The position numbers were made by a program, and so were the translations under genes. From assembly GCA_030673585.1 (NCBI GenBank), contig DAOVIU010000120.1, forward strand, positions 1-5,486: a DNA stretch of 5,486 bases, written 5' to 3'. Origin of the DNA: Pseudomonadota bacterium. Its GTDB lineage: Bacteria > Desulfobacterota > BSN033 > G020346125. Position 1 is the stretch's first letter, and the number at the start of each line of letters is the position of its first letter. The notes beneath the pieces are model-generated. The model made no database searches. It was not told where the DNA came from and worked only from the letters and a program-made list of their open reading frames with translations. This document shows, in pieces, positions 5,020-5,486 of this stretch.

Positions 5020-5486
5020 ATTTCATGTCGTGCACCCTTACCCAGAGCACGGCCCCCATTTCAACGGGCTTCCCTTGGCCGCTGTATTTTATCCTACTTT
5101 TGCCCGTGTTCAGGGCGGCAAATGCCCACCAGCCGGCTTTTGGCATGGCATAGGTGAACACGCCATTGGGGTCGGCTTTGATCACCTGGGTGATCATGGG
5201 CCCCGCTGGGGCTTTGATGCTCCCGTCTCGATTGTAGTATTCCACTTCCACTTGAGTGCCGGGTGCTGGCTTACCATTGACCTTTACGATCCCCTGAAAG
5301 ACGTTGCCGGTCCAGAGCCCGTATGGCCTGGTGAGGGGTACGATTTCCGTTCTTAATCCCACTTCCTCATCCCAGCCATCCTCCACACCCAATGAGTTGA
5401 CCACAACCTTGGTGTACTGAACGATAAAGCAGTCTTCCGCAGGCTCCCCCAGTATGGCTTTGGTTACACGTAAAAAGTATGGTCGC
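5018..5486 (-). CDS. nikK: NikK-like DUF4198 protein, C-terminal 155 residues (cut by window edge)
   Basis: The frame is open to the right edge of the window (reading ...RPYFLRVTKAILGEPAEDC...), so the true start is outside. An internal GTG at 5404 is not the start, because the upstream codons continue the same protein. The visible part has the DUF4198 (NikK-type) C-terminal pattern: RPYGLWTGNVFQGIVKVNGK with PAPGTQVEVEYYN (an Ig-like extension strand pair), then DPNGVFTYAMPKAGWWAFAAL and a closing strand ending VHDMK. These are exported, beta-rich, putatively periplasmic metal-related proteins. NikK is known beside nikM, nikL, nikQ and nikO in nickel ECF operons. It ends 11 nt before nikM. 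The expected signal peptide and N-terminal domain are not visible, and its biochemical role is undefined. Confidence 0.85.
   Translation of the reverse strand, partial: RPYFLRVTKAILGEPAEDCFIVQYTKVVVNSLGVEDGWDEEVGLRTEIVPLTRPYGLWTGNVFQGIVKVNGKPAPGTQVEVEYYNRDGSIKAPAGPMITQVIKADPNGVFTYAMPKAGWWAFAALNTGKSRIKYSGQGKPVEMGAVLWVRVHDMK

Noticed and set aside
5018..5404. A separate 128-residue protein starting at GTG 5404
   Set aside because: The frame stays open upstream to the window edge and the extra residues continue DUF4198-like sequence, so this is the 3' part of a longer gene (nikK).
1..5486. Mobile element, CRISPR array, tRNA/rRNA, phage or defence island
   Set aside because: No transposase, integrase, direct-repeat array, tRNA-like fold or defence-gene motif was seen on either strand.

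Overview
The window reads as bacterial chromosome (about half G+C) built around transition-metal handling. Gene content points to an anaerobic or microaerophilic bacterium of the Desulfobacterota (former Deltaproteobacteria) type. In that group an ECF nickel transporter with NikK and NikL auxiliary proteins, a NikR regulator, a Fur-type regulator next to FeoA, and FmdB zinc-ribbon proteins are typical. The lineage is an inference from gene families; no rRNA or other phylogenetic marker is present.

Layout, left to right. (1) Positions 1-690, minus strand: the start of a feoA-like gene cut by the window edge, preceded by a complete Fur-family repressor. A promoter upstream of fur carries a double 7-1-7 operator, so the repressor probably controls itself and feoA. 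(2) 833-1680, minus strand: a probable operon with a sigma70-like promoter at 1651-1679, a small single-span membrane protein (about 29-34 residues, 1522-1626), an FmdB-type zinc-ribbon protein and thioredoxin. (3) 1806-2287, plus strand: nikR, complete with all four high-affinity nickel ligands. It has its own promoter and a candidate palindromic operator lying over the -10 element. (4) 2333-5486, minus strand and convergent with nikR: nikK (3' part only), nikM, nikL, nikQ, nikO. Together these make an ECF-type nickel transporter.

How the parts work together. NikM is the metal-capturing membrane (S) component, NikQ the EcfT-type coupling membrane protein and NikO the ATPase. NikK and NikL are exported or membrane-anchored auxiliaries that replace the CbiN/NikN-type small subunit of related systems. 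NikR, transcribed towards the operon, is the expected nickel sensor for it, but the operon promoter lies outside the window. The genes from nikM to nikO overlap by 14, 11 and 25 nt, which suggests translational coupling and fixed stoichiometry. Fur and FeoA serve iron homeostasis.

I see no mobile element, CRISPR array, rRNA or tRNA. The window is best described as a well-preserved instance of a known system. The points of real interest are the little-studied NikL protein with a histidine at its predicted mature N-terminus, unusual residues in NikO (Gln at the H-loop position) and NikQ (Cys for Gly in coupling motif I), the unannotated small membrane protein, and two readable metal-regulator operators.
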